Shown piece by piece: positions 5,319 to 5,320 of a DNA stretch of 5,320 nt. Source of the DNA: Burkholderiales bacterium (GTDB lineage: Bacteria > Pseudomonadota > Gammaproteobacteria > Burkholderiales > Burkholderiaceae_C); NCBI GenBank assembly GCA_011390055.1, contig JAABTC010000135.1:1-5320 (forward strand), in the 5' to 3' direction. Numbering within the stretch: position 1 is the stretch's first letter; each line of letters starts with the position of its first letter. A model generated the notes under the pieces. It saw only the letters and a list, made by a program, of their open reading frames with translations, searched no databases and was not told the origin of the DNA. The position numbers were made by a program, and so were the translations under genes.

Positions 5319-5320
5319 GT

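Noticed and set aside
1..5320. A novel multi-gene defence, mobile or biosynthetic system
   Set aside because: All coding space is explained by the haem cluster, a tRNA, a propeller gene fragment and a divergent gene start. No repeats, CRISPR spacers, transposase or toxin-like genes were seen.

Overview
The window is very GC-rich by eye, with strong third-position G/C bias in every real reading frame. It carries the chromosomal haem-biosynthesis cluster hemC-hemD-hemX-hemY in an arrangement typical of Betaproteobacteria. Gene order, protein style and a probable divergent ppc start point to Burkholderiales, perhaps the Leptothrix/Rubrivivax/Roseateles side. No species can be named from the sequence alone.

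Layout. Bases 1-46 hold the first 15 codons of a divergent minus-strand gene, probably ppc (phosphoenolpyruvate carboxylase), with a good Shine-Dalgarno at 53-57. Bases 47-190 are a divergent control region with a perfect 15-bp palindrome (85-99), a third copy of its half-site 15 bp further on, and a sigma70-like -10 element for hemC. Bases 191-4438 are four closely packed plus-strand genes: hemC (porphobilinogen deaminase), hemD (uroporphyrinogen-III synthase), hemX (membrane-anchored coiled-coil protein, often misnamed a methyltransferase) and hemY (inner-membrane TPR-like protein). Gaps are 16 nt, about -4 nt and 21 nt, so one operon is likely. An additional internal promoter may lie at the end of hemD. 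Bases 4430-4600 are a complete tRNA-Arg(ACG) unit: a promoter whose -35 box sits in the last codons of hemY, the tRNA with encoded CCA, and a very strong UUCG-loop terminator that probably also ends the haem operon. Bases 4633-5320 hold a convergent minus-strand gene for an SMP-30/gluconolactonase-like beta-propeller protein, cut by the window edge and apparently broken by a one-base frameshift in a five-C run.

How the genes work together: HemC makes the linear tetrapyrrole hydroxymethylbilane and HemD closes it to uroporphyrinogen III, the shared precursor of haem, sirohaem, B12 and, where present, chlorophylls. HemX and HemY are membrane-associated companions of these enzymes with no proven catalytic role.

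I found no mobile element, CRISPR array, toxin-antitoxin or defence system, and no evidence for a new multi-gene system. The points worth a second look are the palindrome in the divergent promoter region, the non-ATG start of hemX, the hemY/tRNA promoter overlap with a shared terminator, and the apparent frameshift in the propeller gene.
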